A stretch of 64,000 nt of DNA from Sphingomonas sp. Its GTDB lineage: Bacteria; Pseudomonadota; Alphaproteobacteria; Sphingomonadales; Sphingomonadaceae. Each line of letters starts with the position of its first letter. Position 1 is the stretch's first letter. The translations under genes and the position numbers were made by a program. Below are positions 56,644-64,000 of the stretch, one piece after another. The notes beneath the pieces were generated by a model. That model had not been told where the DNA came from, made no database searches, and was given only the letters and a program-made list of their open reading frames with translations. The stretch spans positions 1 to 64,000 of the forward strand of contig JANXUU010000111.1 of NCBI GenBank assembly GCA_025356055.1, given 5' to 3'.

Positions 56644-57444
56644 CTAGCCGAGCGTCAGCCACGCGAGCGCGGCGCCGCCGACGAGGATGCGGTACCAAGC
56701 GAACGGGCCGAAGCCGCGCTTGGTGATGATCGCAAGGAAGGCCTTGATCACGACTAGGGCGACGAGGAACGAGACCAGCGCGCCAAGCCCGATCATCGGC
56801 AGGCCGATGGGGCCAAGCTCGTGGCGGTTTTTGAACAACTCGAGCGCGGTGGCTCCCGCCATCGTCGGGAGCGCGAGAAAGAAGCTGAATTCGGCAGCGG
56901 TGCGGCGCTCGACCCCGAGGGTGAGCGCGCCGAGGATGGTCGCGCCGGATCGGCTGACCCCGGGGATCATCGCGAGACACTGGAAGACGCCGATCAAAAG
57001 CGCCTTGTGCCACGGGATGGCCGAGACCGAGGCAATGTCGCCGCGCCTGGCGGTCTTCTCGATAATGAGGATGGCGATGCCGCCGACGATCAGCGCGACC
57101 GACACGATCCGAGCCGAGCCGAGCATCGCTTCGATCTGCTTGTGTATCGCAAGGCCGAGGACCGCGGCGGGAAGGAATGCAATCAGCACGTTGCGGACGA
57201 AGGCGAAGGCCCCGGGCTCGCGCTTCACCAGCCCCATGATCACCGCGACGAAGGTCCGCCAGTAGAGCACGACGACGGCCATCATCGCACCCAGCTGGAT
57301 GACGACGTTGAACACTTTCCATGTCTCGGGATCGTAGCCGAGCAGGGCGTTGGCGAGGATCAGATGGCCGGTCGAGGAGACGGGCAGGAATTCGGTGATC
57401 CCCTCGACGATGCCGAGCAGGATGACGACGAGAATGATCGGCAC
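56644..57444 (-). CDS. uppP: Undecaprenyl-diphosphatase UppP (BacA)
   Basis: A 266-residue membrane enzyme that recycles undecaprenyl diphosphate to the monophosphate carrier used for murein and polysaccharides. The two inverted-repeat signatures EGITEFLPVSSTGHL near the N-terminus and PGVSRSGATI in the middle hold the catalytic Glu, Ser and Arg. About eight membrane segments are visible. AAGGAAC stands upstream of the ATG. Overexpression of this family gives bacitracin resistance. It follows the NDUFA9-like gene by 33 bases. Confidence 0.96.
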   Translation of the reverse strand: MPIILVVILLGIVEGITEFLPVSSTGHLILANALLGYDPETWKVFNVVIQLGAMMAVVVLYWRTFVAVIMGLVKREPGAFAFVRNVLIAFLPAAVLGLAIHKQIEAMLGSARIVSVALIVGGIAILIIEKTARRGDIASVSAIPWHKALLIGVFQCLAMIPGVSRSGATILGALTLGVERRTAAEFSFFLALPTMAGATALELFKNRHELGPIGLPMIGLGALVSFLVALVVIKAFLAIITKRGFGPFAWYRILVGGAALAWLTLG

Positions 57445-57477
57445 GGGCGTTCCTTAAAGCGAAGCGGGGGGGAGGCC

Positions 57478-58464
57478 TTATAGCGAAGTGGGGGTTTCGT
57501 CGCTGCGCGGAGCAAAGCGGCCACCCTTGTGGAAGCGGTCGAGCCAGGCGGGGGCGACGGCGGCGAGTGGAGTCGGGGTGATTCCGAACGCCTCGAGGCC
57601 GGGGGCACCGGGGGCGGCAACATTGTCGGTCTGGAGCATCGCCCACTGATCGCGAGTCAGCGGCGCACCGGGCAGGAAGCCCAATTTAGCGATCAGTTCG
57701 GCGATGAAATTGGGAACGGGGGCAATCGCGGGAGACTGGCCGGCGAGCGCGGCAATGCGCTCGTTGAGGGTGCGCATCGACATTACCTCGGGGCCGCCGA
57801 TTTCGTAAGTCTTCCCAGCGTAGGAAATGGGATCGAGCGCGGCGGCGGCGATCGCCCGGGCAAGGTCGGCAACATAGACCGGCTGGAACCTGGTACCGCC
57901 GGCGATGACGGGCAGCAAGGGGAGCCGCGCCATCTGCGCGAAGCGGTTGGTAAGCTGGTCCTCGCGGCCGAAGACGAGGCTCGGGCGGATAATGGTGGCG
58001 GTCGGGAAGGCAGCGCGTACGGCGGCCTCGCCATCGGCCTTGGAGCGGCCATAGGCGGAGACGGAGGCGGCGTCGGCACCGATCGCACTGACCTGAACGA
58101 AGGCGGATGCGCCGGCGATCGCAGCGGCCTCGGCGGCATTGCGGGCGCCCTCGACATGGACCGCGTCGAACTTGCCCTTGAGGATCCCGACGAGGTTAAT
58201 GACGGCGGTGGCCCCCTCGCAGGCGCGATCGAGGCTGGCGCGGTTGGTCAGGCTGGTCGCGACGAAGCCCAGTTGGCCGACCGCTGCGAGCGGCTGGAGG
58301 AAATAGGCGGCGCGGACGTCGCGTTGGGCCACCCGCAGGCGGACCCCGGCGCGAAGCAGCACCTCGCACACATAGCGGCCGATGAATCCGCCGCCGCCGA
58401 TGACGGTGACGAGCTTCAGCGAAGCATCAGGGGCCTGCGAAGCGCCGGGCGGGGAGGGGTTCAT
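57478..58464 (-). CDS. Complex I NDUFA9-subunit-like NAD(P)-binding protein
   Basis: A 328-residue atypical short-chain dehydrogenase. The Rossmann loop VIGGGGFIGRYV lies near residue 25; INLVGIL, YGRSKADGEAA and RPSLVFGREDQLTNRFAQMARLP are the marks of the NDUFA9-like family, which in mitochondria stabilises complex I and in alphaproteobacteria is a likely accessory protein with bound NADPH. ATG at 58464 is preferred; a GTG at 58485 would add seven residues. It is divergent from tRNA-Leu. Confidence 0.9.
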   Translation of the reverse strand: MNPSPPGASQAPDASLKLVTVIGGGGFIGRYVCEVLLRAGVRLRVAQRDVRAAYFLQPLAAVGQLGFVATSLTNRASLDRACEGATAVINLVGILKGKFDAVHVEGARNAAEAAAIAGASAFVQVSAIGADAASVSAYGRSKADGEAAVRAAFPTATIIRPSLVFGREDQLTNRFAQMARLPLLPVIAGGTRFQPVYVADLARAIAAAALDPISYAGKTYEIGGPEVMSMRTLNERIAALAGQSPAIAPVPNFIAELIAKLGFLPGAPLTRDQWAMLQTDNVAAPGAPGLEAFGITPTPLAAVAPAWLDRFHKGGRFAPRSDETPTSL

Positions 58465-58561
58465 GGCCTCGCGCTCTACCCGCACCCCAAGCCGGTTGAC
58501 AAGCCGCCGCGCCCCCCGCTAACCGCCGCGGCTCTACCGCGCAGACGATGACAAGCACCGT

Positions 58562-58647
58562 GCCCAGGTGGCGGAATGGTAGACGCACCAGCTTCAGGTG
58601 CTGGCGATCGCAAGGTCGTGGAGGTTCGAGTCCTCTCCTGGGCACCA
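58562..58647 (+). tRNA. tRNA-Leu (anticodon CAG)
   Basis: A class II tRNA: acceptor stem GCCCAGG/CCTGGGC, anticodon stem CCAGC/GCTGG around TTCAGGT (anticodon CAG, codon CUG), a long variable arm as in leucine tRNAs, T arm with GGTTCGAGTCC, discriminator A at 58644 and encoded CCA at 58645-58647. Its 3' end is the attachment site of the integrase element that follows. Confidence 0.97.
58629..58647 (+). repeat. attL-like core in the tRNA-Leu 3' end
   Basis: AGTCCTCTCCTGGGCACCA, including the encoded CCA. It matches 61264-61282 at 18 of 19 bases. Confidence 0.65.
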
Positions 58648-58757
58648 GCGCTCCGCCAGGCGCTTGCAATCGCTGAAAAATGGCAGAATATGGACCACTC
58701 TTACAGCTCCGACGCTACAAAGAGGCGCTACAAAAGCGCCAAGCTGGAGCCTTGGTT

Positions 58758-60455
58758 ATGGGTGTCGCTGTGGAATACGTTCGCCGCTTGAAGTCTGGCC
58801 GTCTTGAATATCGCAGGGCCTTCCCCGCGCCACTCCGTCCCTTCGTGGGCTCCCGTGAGTGGGTACGGTCCCTCGGCGCAAGGAGCGTGACGGAGCCGGG
58901 CGCGTTGGTTCGCTACGAAGCCGCCAATGCCGAATACGAGCGCACCGCGACGTTGGCGCGGAAGTCCCTGGCCGGGGCCTACGATGATCTTGACGCCCCT
59001 CGGATTGCCTGGCTCGCTCAAGAGTTCGAAACGGACTTCCTAGCTCAGGACGAGGCACGGCGCGTCATGGGGACCGCGGACCCTGAGATGCATGAAGCCG
59101 CCGACGATGGCCTGCGTGACACCCTCGCGGAGCGCAGCCCTGCCTTCATACGCGGTATGTTCCATCTGGACGCTGAAAGCCTTGCGGCCAAACACGGCTT
59201 GCGGCTGGACAAAGAGAGTGTGTCCTTCCTCGCCCTTTGCCGGGAACTTCTCAAGGCCATGATACGAGGAAACGAAATCCGTATGGCACGGGACAAGGGG
59301 GCGCTGGTGCCTACCCCCTCATCCCAAGAGGCCCCTCAGGCACTCGCAGCCGCGGCCAGCCGGAAAGCGCAAGCTCAACCGAGATTTGTCGTCTTGGCTC
59401 TCACGGAATTAGAGCGCCCAACCGGCGTAGGGGCCTCTACGAAGCAAGCCAGCCAAACGGCCCTAAGTCTCTTTAGGAGCGCCATGGGAGACCTCGCCCC
59501 TCAAGCAATCTCCCGCGCCACAGTCACGGAGTTTGCGGACCTTCTAGCTCGCCTCCCCGCAAACCGATCCGTCCGCGAAAAGCGCCTTCAGGTGCGAGAG
59601 GTCATTAAGTCCTCTGAGGGGCGCGACGTTCCGCGGCTAAGTTGGAAAACCCGTTCGACTCACCTTGGGTCCCTATCGGCCCTCTGGAACAAATTGGTTT
59701 CCTCGGGTGGGATCGATCCGGGACGCCTCAACCCCTTTGCTCGTCACAATATCGGCAAAGCGCCACCCCCGACCGTGAGCGCCGGATTCAACGCCGCGGA
59801 GCTTCACAAGATATTCTCTCTGCCAGTATTCACGGCTGGCGCCCGTCCAAGCGCTTGTCGCGGGGAGGCGGCTTATTGGGTCCCATTGCTCCTCCTGACA
59901 ACGGGAGCCCGCCCTGAGGAAATCGCTCAGCTAATGGTCGCGGACGTTCAAAATGATGGGGAGGGTTGGGGCTGGACACTCACCATAACGGACACCGGGA
60001 CCCATCCTCGCAAAGGCAAGCAACGTCTCAAAACGCCGGGCGCGGGTCGCACCTTTCCCGTACCCCCGTCGCTCATTGACCTTGGGTTCCTCAGGTACGT
60101 CGCCTGGCTCAAGGCCAGCAAGGAAACGGCTCTATTCCCGACACTGCGCACTAAGGGCGCCCGTAACCTCTTGTTCCCCAGTTTCGGCGAATGGTGGGGG
60201 AAGTACCTTCGCGCCAATGACGCTTGGCGGAAAGGGTGCAGAGGGGCGCGGGACTTTCGCCACACATGGCCCACCGCTGCCCGTGAGTGCGGGGTGTCGC
60301 GCGAAGCCCAAGAGTACATAATGGGTCATTATATGGGCGGAGGGACTAGCAACGCGACCTATGGGGACCGGCGCTCGCTAGGTCGCGAACTGCGCAAGGT
60401 GAGCTTCAAAGGTTTTGAAACCGCTAGGATCGCTCCTTGGCGGCCCCTCGATTAA
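58758..60455 (+). CDS. Tyrosine-type site-specific integrase
   Basis: A 565-residue recombinase. The N-terminal part (about 1-200) is a DUF6538-like DNA-binding region (YVRRLKSGRLEYRRAFP); the middle is a core-binding SAM-like domain (about 230-340); the catalytic domain has the first Arg in TTGARPEEIAQL, a Lys in RLKTPGAGRTFPVP, DFRHTW with the second Arg, GHYMGG with His, and the nucleophile Tyr in SNATYGD. The usual His of the HxxR motif is replaced by Arg (ARDFR). The ATG at 58758 is preferred; an upstream ATG at 58680 would start almost inside the tRNA. It belongs to the element in tRNA-Leu. Confidence 0.9.
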   Translation: MGVAVEYVRRLKSGRLEYRRAFPAPLRPFVGSREWVRSLGARSVTEPGALVRYEAANAEYERTATLARKSLAGAYDDLDAPRIAWLAQEFETDFLAQDEARRVMGTADPEMHEAADDGLRDTLAERSPAFIRGMFHLDAESLAAKHGLRLDKESVSFLALCRELLKAMIRGNEIRMARDKGALVPTPSSQEAPQALAAAASRKAQAQPRFVVLALTELERPTGVGASTKQASQTALSLFRSAMGDLAPQAISRATVTEFADLLARLPANRSVREKRLQVREVIKSSEGRDVPRLSWKTRSTHLGSLSALWNKLVSSGGIDPGRLNPFARHNIGKAPPPTVSAGFNAAELHKIFSLPVFTAGARPSACRGEAAYWVPLLLLTTGARPEEIAQLMVADVQNDGEGWGWTLTITDTGTHPRKGKQRLKTPGAGRTFPVPPSLIDLGFLRYVAWLKASKETALFPTLRTKGARNLLFPSFGEWWGKYLRANDAWRKGCRGARDFRHTWPTAARECGVSREAQEYIMGHYMGGGTSNATYGDRRSLGRELRKVSFKGFETARIAPWRPLD

Positions 60456-60576
60456 AGAGACTAGATCACTGACCGGGCACACACCGCGCGAGATTTGATC
60501 AGTAAAAGGATGATTTTACAGTGGCTCAAGGGTAAAATGACTAACGAGTAAAGCCACATTTTATCGCATACCCCGC

Positions 60577-60885
60577 ATGTACAAATTGCACAGAGACGTA
60601 GAGGAGGAAGTTATACTCGAGGACCCGATCAGCGCCCTTACGTGGCGTACTCGCCAGATGAATCCTGCTATTATCACCCGTGAGCCTTACCGAGACTGCA
60701 CCGGCCTCGTGATCCACCTGAACCCACCAATGTTCAGCTTCCAACCTGCGTTCCGCACGGCACACATGAGGGAAGCAACTGAACCGGCTGCGACGGCCTT
60801 CAGAGAAGTCTGGCTCGTGCGAGACCAAGGCGTGCTCCTTTGGAAGGACGGTTCCTTCATCGACCAGATACACGACGACTTCTGA
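60577..60885 (+). CDS. Unknown small protein of the integrative element
   Basis: A 102-residue protein beginning MYKLHRDVEEEVILEDP, with a natural composition and no membrane segment or signal. The middle holds ITREPYRDCTGLVIHLNPP and the end EVWLVRDQGVLLWKDGSFID, suggesting strands of a compact domain. No family recognised. The ribosome site is poor. A frame of 135 codons on the opposite strand (60541-60948) is an alternative but has a less natural composition. Confidence 0.5.
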   Translation: MYKLHRDVEEEVILEDPISALTWRTRQMNPAIITREPYRDCTGLVIHLNPPMFSFQPAFRTAHMREATEPAATAFREVWLVRDQGVLLWKDGSFIDQIHDDF

Positions 60886-60966
60886 TACGGCGCGCGTCCA
60901 TGAAGACTCTTCCCAGACCGCCTGAGAGCCTCCAGAATCGTCGTCCACGCATCATCGGAGGAATGA

Positions 60967-61296
60967 ATGGTCGAGCGTCCCGACGATCCCCACGAGGCTC
61001 CTGACGGCCTTGACGACGATCATCCCGAAGACCTTCCACCACGAGCCTTCAACGAGGCTCTGCACTACGGTCTAGCCGACGATGATCGGCTCGTCAGTGA
61101 CATCTCACATCGATATCCCGAGCCGTCACCGGACGATGTTCCGGACGATAAGCCGCATCGTCGGGATGGTGTGAGTCCTCTCCTGACACTCGAACCGACG
61201 ACCATTGAAAACACCGGACAAAACTTCGCACCCGACGAGGACTCGAACCAGCCAACCCCTCGCAGTCCTCTTCTGGGCACCATTTGGCGAAGATGA
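60967..61296 (+). CDS. Acidic, proline-rich protein at the end of the element
   Basis: A 109-residue, strongly acidic protein of low complexity (PDDPHEAPDGLDDDHPEDLP, EPSPDDVPDDKPH) without signal or membrane segment. GGAGGA lies 5 bases before the ATG, a strong ribosome site. The reading frame continues through the attR-like sequence (61264-61282, encoding SPLLGT) and stops 14 bases beyond it, so the last residues are host-encoded. Acidic small proteins on mobile elements can be DNA mimics, but nothing here proves it. Confidence 0.5.
   Translation: MVERPDDPHEAPDGLDDDHPEDLPPRAFNEALHYGLADDDRLVSDISHRYPEPSPDDVPDDKPHRRDGVSPLLTLEPTTIENTGQNFAPDEDSNQPTPRSPLLGTIWRR
61173..61185 (+). repeat. Partial tRNA-Leu end inside the element
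   Basis: GAGTCCTCTCCTG is identical to 58628-58640 of the tRNA. It lies 90 bases before the attR-like copy. Confidence 0.5.
61264..61282 (+). repeat. attR-like core
   Basis: AGTCCTCTTCTGGGCACCA matches the tRNA-Leu 3' end at 18 of 19 bases and marks the right border of the element. Confidence 0.6.
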
Positions 61297-61376
61297 GGCG
61301 AAAGGCCGTGCCCCCAATGTCACTCACGGGTTCAGAAATTCGCGCACTTCGGCTTGGCACCAGCTGGTTCGCCTGA

Positions 61377-61769
61377 TCAGGCGAGGAGCCGCCACAGCAG
61401 CGCGACGATCCCGGCAAAGCTCACCGTGAACACCAGCGTTCGGACGACGGGCACGCCTGCGGCATAGAGCGGGAGGTAGAGCGCGCGGGCTCCGAGCCAC
61501 AGCATCGCCGCTAGCGCCGTCAGATTATTATTGAGGTGCGCGACCTCGATGGCGAGGATGGCGGCGATCACGACCGGGAAGGTCTCGAAGAAATTAGCTT
61601 GCGCGCGTTCGAGCCGGCCGACGAGCGGACTTGGCGGGGGCATTTGCTCATCGCGCGCGCTCACGTTCCACTTGGTGCCGTATTGGCGCGTACGCACCTG
61701 CGCCGCAGCGAAGATGTGGACGAGGGCAAGGACGCAGCCCCAGGCGAGAATTTTCAATTCGATGCTCAT
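61377..61769 (-). CDS. MAPEG family membrane protein
   Basis: A 130-residue protein with four membrane segments. The loop after the first helix (RTRQYGTKWNVSARDEQMP) and RLERAQANFFETFPVVIAAILA are the MAPEG signature, shared with microsomal glutathione transferases. Bacterial members are poorly known; glutathione conjugation of lipophilic compounds is the usual proposal. AAGGGG lies upstream of the ATG at 61769. It is the first host gene to the right of the integrative element. Confidence 0.9.
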   Translation of the reverse strand: MSIELKILAWGCVLALVHIFAAAQVRTRQYGTKWNVSARDEQMPPPSPLVGRLERAQANFFETFPVVIAAILAIEVAHLNNNLTALAAMLWLGARALYLPLYAAGVPVVRTLVFTVSFAGIVALLWRLLA

Positions 61770-61863
61770 GTGCTTGTCCCCTTTGCGCAAGCGATGGGCG
61801 ACGAGTGGCCGCCTGTCAAAGCGCGCGCTGGATCAGACGCGCGAGCGGGGCTAGGCTTGGGCC

Positions 61864-62394
61864 ATGCCGTTGTACGAAATCGATGGGATGGCGCCGCTGG
61901 TGGGCGAAGGGGCGTGGGTCGCACCGTCAGCTGACCTGATCGGAGACGTGCAGCTGGGTCGCGGCGCCAGCGTGTGGTTCGGCGCAGTCATCCGTGCCGA
62001 CAACACGCCGATCGTGATCGGCGACGAGAGCAATGTGCAGGACGGCGCGATCGGGCACAGCGACCCCGGCGCGCCGTTGACGATCGGGGGCCGCGTTACC
62101 GTCGGGCATCAGGCGATCCTTCATGGCTGCACGATTGGCGACGGGGCGCTGATCGGGATGGGCGCGCGGGTGCTCAACCGGGCGGTGATCGGGGCCGGGT
62201 GCCTGGTCGGGGCGGGAGCGCTGGTGACCGAGGGCAAGATGTTTGCGCCTGGAATGCTGATCGTCGGGTCGCCGGCGCGAGCGGTGCGGGCGCTGAGCGA
62301 GGAGGAACGCCACGCGCTGCTGGCGTCGGCGGCGCACTATGCCCAGAAGGCGGCGCGCTATGCCGCGGGATTACGGTATATTCGTAACACTTGA
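61864..62394 (+). CDS. Gamma-carbonic anhydrase family protein
   Basis: A 176-residue left-handed beta-helix protein with hexapeptide repeats ([18 protein letters not shown] through [19 protein letters not shown]). His residues in AIGHSDPG and VGHQAILHG form the metal site. Members hydrate carbon dioxide or act as acyltransferase-like or scaffold proteins (YrdA, PaaY type); activity varies. The ATG at 61864 gives the standard N-terminus. Ends 30 bases before the pirin start on the same strand. Confidence 0.92.
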   Translation: MPLYEIDGMAPLVGEGAWVAPSADLIGDVQLGRGASVWFGAVIRADNTPIVIGDESNVQDGAIGHSDPGAPLTIGGRVTVGHQAILHGCTIGDGALIGMGARVLNRAVIGAGCLVGAGALVTEGKMFAPGMLIVGSPARAVRALSEEERHALLASAAHYAQKAARYAAGLRYIRNT

Positions 62395-62424
62395 GTGCTC
62401 GCGCAAAGTGCCCATCTTGGTGGC

Positions 62425-63117
62425 ATGATCGAAATCCGCCCCTTCGCTTCGCTCGGCCACGCCGACCACGGTTGGCTCGACGCCCGCCACCATTTCTCGT
62501 TCGCAAGCTATCATGATCCCGCCAGGATGCAGTGGGGCGCGATTCGCGTGTGGAACGACGATCGCATCGCGGCCAAGTCGGGCTTCCCGCCGCATCCGCA
62601 CCGCGACATGGAGATTGTCACCTATGTTCGGACCGGCGCGATCACGCACCAGGATTCAATGGGCAACAAGGGTCGCACCGGGGCTGGCGACGTGCAGGTG
62701 ATGAGCGCGGGGAGCGGGGTCACGCACTCCGAATATAATCTGGAGGATGAGGAAACGACGCTGTTCCAGATCTGGATCGAGACCGATCTTCGCGGAGTCG
62801 CGCCCGGCTGGGGGGCGATGCCTTTCCCCAAAGAGGCGCGCGAAGGGTCGTTTCAAGTGCTGGCGAGCGGCTCGGCGGACGATCGTGCGCTGACGATCAA
62901 CGCCGACGCGAAAGTGCTCGGCGCAACGCTGTCGGCCGGCAAATCGCTGGTTTATGCGGCCGACCCGACGCGGCATCTGTACCTTGTCGCTTCGGGGCGA
63001 TTGCGGATCAACGGGGTCGCAGCCGGACCGCGCGACGGAGTGGCGATCCACGGAGAGGAGCGGGTCGAGATCGTCGCCGACGAGCAGGCCGAATTGGTGC
63101 TGGTCGACGCTCGCTAG
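62425..63117 (+). CDS. Pirin family protein
   Basis: A 230-residue bicupin. PHPHRDMEIVTYVRTGAITHQDSMGN supplies the His ligands of the metal, and GSGVTHSEYN follows, as in pirins and YhhW/YhaK-type quercetinases. The C-terminal cupin half is weaker. In bacteria the role ranges from quercetin oxidation to redox sensing. ATG at 62425 is chosen over a GTG at 62395 that directly follows the carbonic anhydrase stop. Probably co-transcribed with that gene. Confidence 0.92.
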   Translation: MIEIRPFASLGHADHGWLDARHHFSFASYHDPARMQWGAIRVWNDDRIAAKSGFPPHPHRDMEIVTYVRTGAITHQDSMGNKGRTGAGDVQVMSAGSGVTHSEYNLEDEETTLFQIWIETDLRGVAPGWGAMPFPKEAREGSFQVLASGSADDRALTINADAKVLGATLSAGKSLVYAADPTRHLYLVASGRLRINGVAAGPRDGVAIHGEERVEIVADEQAELVLVDAR

Positions 63118-63215
63118 CGCATCCTGCCCTTGAAGCGCCGCGCGTATGGCGGCATGAGGCGCGCCGGGGTGAGAGGCTCGCGGCTGGCTCGCCCGCCGCG
63201 CAATAAGGCAGGTGA

Positions 63216-64000
63216 ATGAAAAGTTTCGCGCGCGGGTCGGGCAATTTGCGCCGCGCATTAATCGCCGGACTGGCTGTCTTTGCGATGGCGCTGATGCCGA
63301 TGGCGGCGCTCGGCCAGGTCGCGCCCGCGACCAACAATAGCGCCGACGCGATCGGTCCGGAGCAGTTGCGCAATTTCTCGCTTGGCGTGAAGCCGGCAGT
63401 ACAAGCGCCCGCGCAGGACGTGCCGCCAGACCTGATCACGCCGCGAAAAGTGCCGGGCCGGCCGGTGCGTAGCGAACCGAGGGTTACTCGCGAGCCGGTG
63501 CCAGCGCCTTCCGGAACGCTGTCCCGAATCGTGCCGCCGCCGACGATCTCGACCGCGCCGATTGCTACCCCTGTCGTGCAGGCGCCGATCGCATCCACTG
63601 CGCCGACGCGGGCTAATACGCCCGCTGCAAGCGAAGTGACCGTTGCGTTGCCACCCGCCAATCCTCTGTCATCGCAGCCAACACCCGCCAATGAAGCCGA
63701 TATTCCGCGTATCTCGAGCCAGCCGATGGGCGCCGGCGCGCCGCTCCAGCAGTCCGGCAATGAAGACGGTGATTCGACGCTGGCGTGGATCATCGTCCTG
63801 CTACTCGCCGGCGGCGCGGCGGTCGCCTTCCTGTTCCGGTCGCGCTGGCGAGAAGAGCCGGCGCTCGCGGCGGGGCCGATCAGCCTGCCTCGCGAGATGG
63901 AGCCTCGCAGCTTCCCGCCCGTGCCGCCGCCGCCGCCCATCCCCGAGCTTGCGCCGCAGTCCGCGCCCCTGGTCCGCGCGCCGGTCATTGGCGGAATTAC
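63216..64000 (+). CDS. Proline-rich membrane-anchored protein, 3' end outside the window
   Basis: The frame is open from ATG 63216 to the window end (261 codons seen). A signal peptide (LIAGLAVFAMALMPMAALG) is followed by about 160 residues rich in Pro, Ala, Thr and Ser, one membrane segment (WIIVLLLAGGAAVAFLF, about residues 192-208) and a further Pro-rich stretch (FPPVPPPPPIPELAP). AGGCAGG lies 4-5 bases before the ATG. It looks like an exported protein anchored once in the membrane with a cytoplasmic C-terminal part that is not seen. No family recognised from this part. Confidence 0.75.
   Translation, partial: MKSFARGSGNLRRALIAGLAVFAMALMPMAALGQVAPATNNSADAIGPEQLRNFSLGVKPAVQAPAQDVPPDLITPRKVPGRPVRSEPRVTREPVPAPSGTLSRIVPPPTISTAPIATPVVQAPIASTAPTRANTPAASEVTVALPPANPLSSQPTPANEADIPRISSQPMGAGAPLQQSGNEDGDSTLAWIIVLLLAGGAAVAFLFRSRWREEPALAAGPISLPREMEPRSFPPVPPPPPIPELAPQSAPLVRAPVIGGI

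Larger units (their letters stand above)
58629..61282 (+). mobile_element. 2.6-kb integrative element in the 3' end of tRNA-Leu(CAG)
   Basis: An integrase gene starts 110 bases after the tRNA. The last 19 bases of the tRNA (58629-58647) reappear at 61264-61282 with one mismatch (AGTCCTCTTCTGGGCACCA), which fits attL and attR. Between them lie only the integrase and two small genes of unknown function. The cargo DNA is less GC-rich than the host genes and uses more mixed third positions. A shorter exact copy of part of the tRNA end (13 bases, 61173-61185) and an inverted copy of its T arm (61237-61249) suggest earlier rearrangements. Confidence 0.7.

Noticed and set aside
56579-57646. A long N-terminal extension of the small exported protein gene through uppP
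   Set aside because: The region is uppP in another frame; the signal peptide at 56578 marks the true start.
60541-60948. A 135-codon frame on the minus strand in the integrative element
   Set aside because: The opposite frame at 60577-60885 has a more protein-like composition and follows the direction of the element, although neither is certain.

Overview
The window is chromosomal DNA of a GC-rich alphaproteobacterium, most likely a member of the Sphingomonadales. The evidence is the gene families and their order: a PrsK/PrsR exopolysaccharide two-component pair, DUF2171 and DUF4893 proteins, pyrE-pdxJ-acpS-lepB, cpoB-tilS near ftsH, a RodZ-like gene next to ptsP-lysC-ubiG, uppP beside an NDUFA9-type gene, and two promoters that fit the EcfG general-stress consensus. 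About 70 protein genes, two tRNA genes (Ala-CGC, Leu-CAG) and several decayed genes can be supported. No rRNA, CRISPR array or insertion sequence was seen.

Layout. 1-6100: tRNA-Ala, a stress-type DUF2171 protein, an alkenal/enone reductase-like protein, a dead zinc metallopeptidase gene, a hydroxybutyrate-dehydrogenase-like SDR, a DUF4893 lipoprotein and an aldo/keto reductase. 6165-9640: prsK-prsR. 9700-14500: DUF885 protein, small membrane protein, thioesterase, and an ABC-F ATPase carrying an in-frame palindromic repeat. 14678-19141: PepSY protein, a PhoP/PhoQ-like pair and a hybrid histidine kinase. 19250-24600: stress lipoprotein, NUDIX hydrolase, SWIB protein, a divergent LD-carboxypeptidase/Mur-ligase pair, and a BD-FAE-like esterase. 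24675-25800: a small lysis cassette (holin plus GH108 muramidase) with a palindromic operator candidate. 25850-32130: M20 peptidase remnant, GDSL esterase autotransporter, lipoprotein, uvrB and two small secreted proteins. 32332-35120: cytochrome aa3 subunits I and II. 35305-39761: the pyrE-pdxJ-acpS-lepB operon, an AI-2E-type permease, FKBP isomerase and rpsU. 40109-42480: L,D-transpeptidase-like protein, MOSC protein, and a tandem family of small secreted proteins with a decayed third copy. 42503-49253: ftsH, DUF423, GNAT pseudogene, class A beta-lactamase-like hydrolase, tilS, cpoB, RodZ-like protein. 49316-58464: ptsP, nitronate monooxygenase, lysC, ubiG, GST, small proteins, uppP, NDUFA9-like. 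58562-61282: tRNA-Leu with a 2.6-kb integrase element. 61377-64000: MAPEG protein, gamma-carbonic anhydrase, pirin, and a proline-rich membrane protein cut by the window end.

How parts work together. pyrE, pdxJ, acpS and lepB are joined by 4-base stop/start overlaps, as are prsK/prsR and the PhoP/PhoQ-like pair, so each set is translationally coupled. The envelope is a recurrent theme: LD-carboxypeptidase plus a Mur ligase (murein recycling), L,D-transpeptidase-like, UppP, RodZ-like, CpoB, FtsH, LepB and a beta-lactamase-like enzyme. The most unusual content is the tandem secreted family at 41483-42480, the mini-element in tRNA-Leu, the lysis cassette with its repeated sequence motif, and a set of genes caught in decay (zinc peptidase, M20 peptidase, GNAT acetyltransferase).
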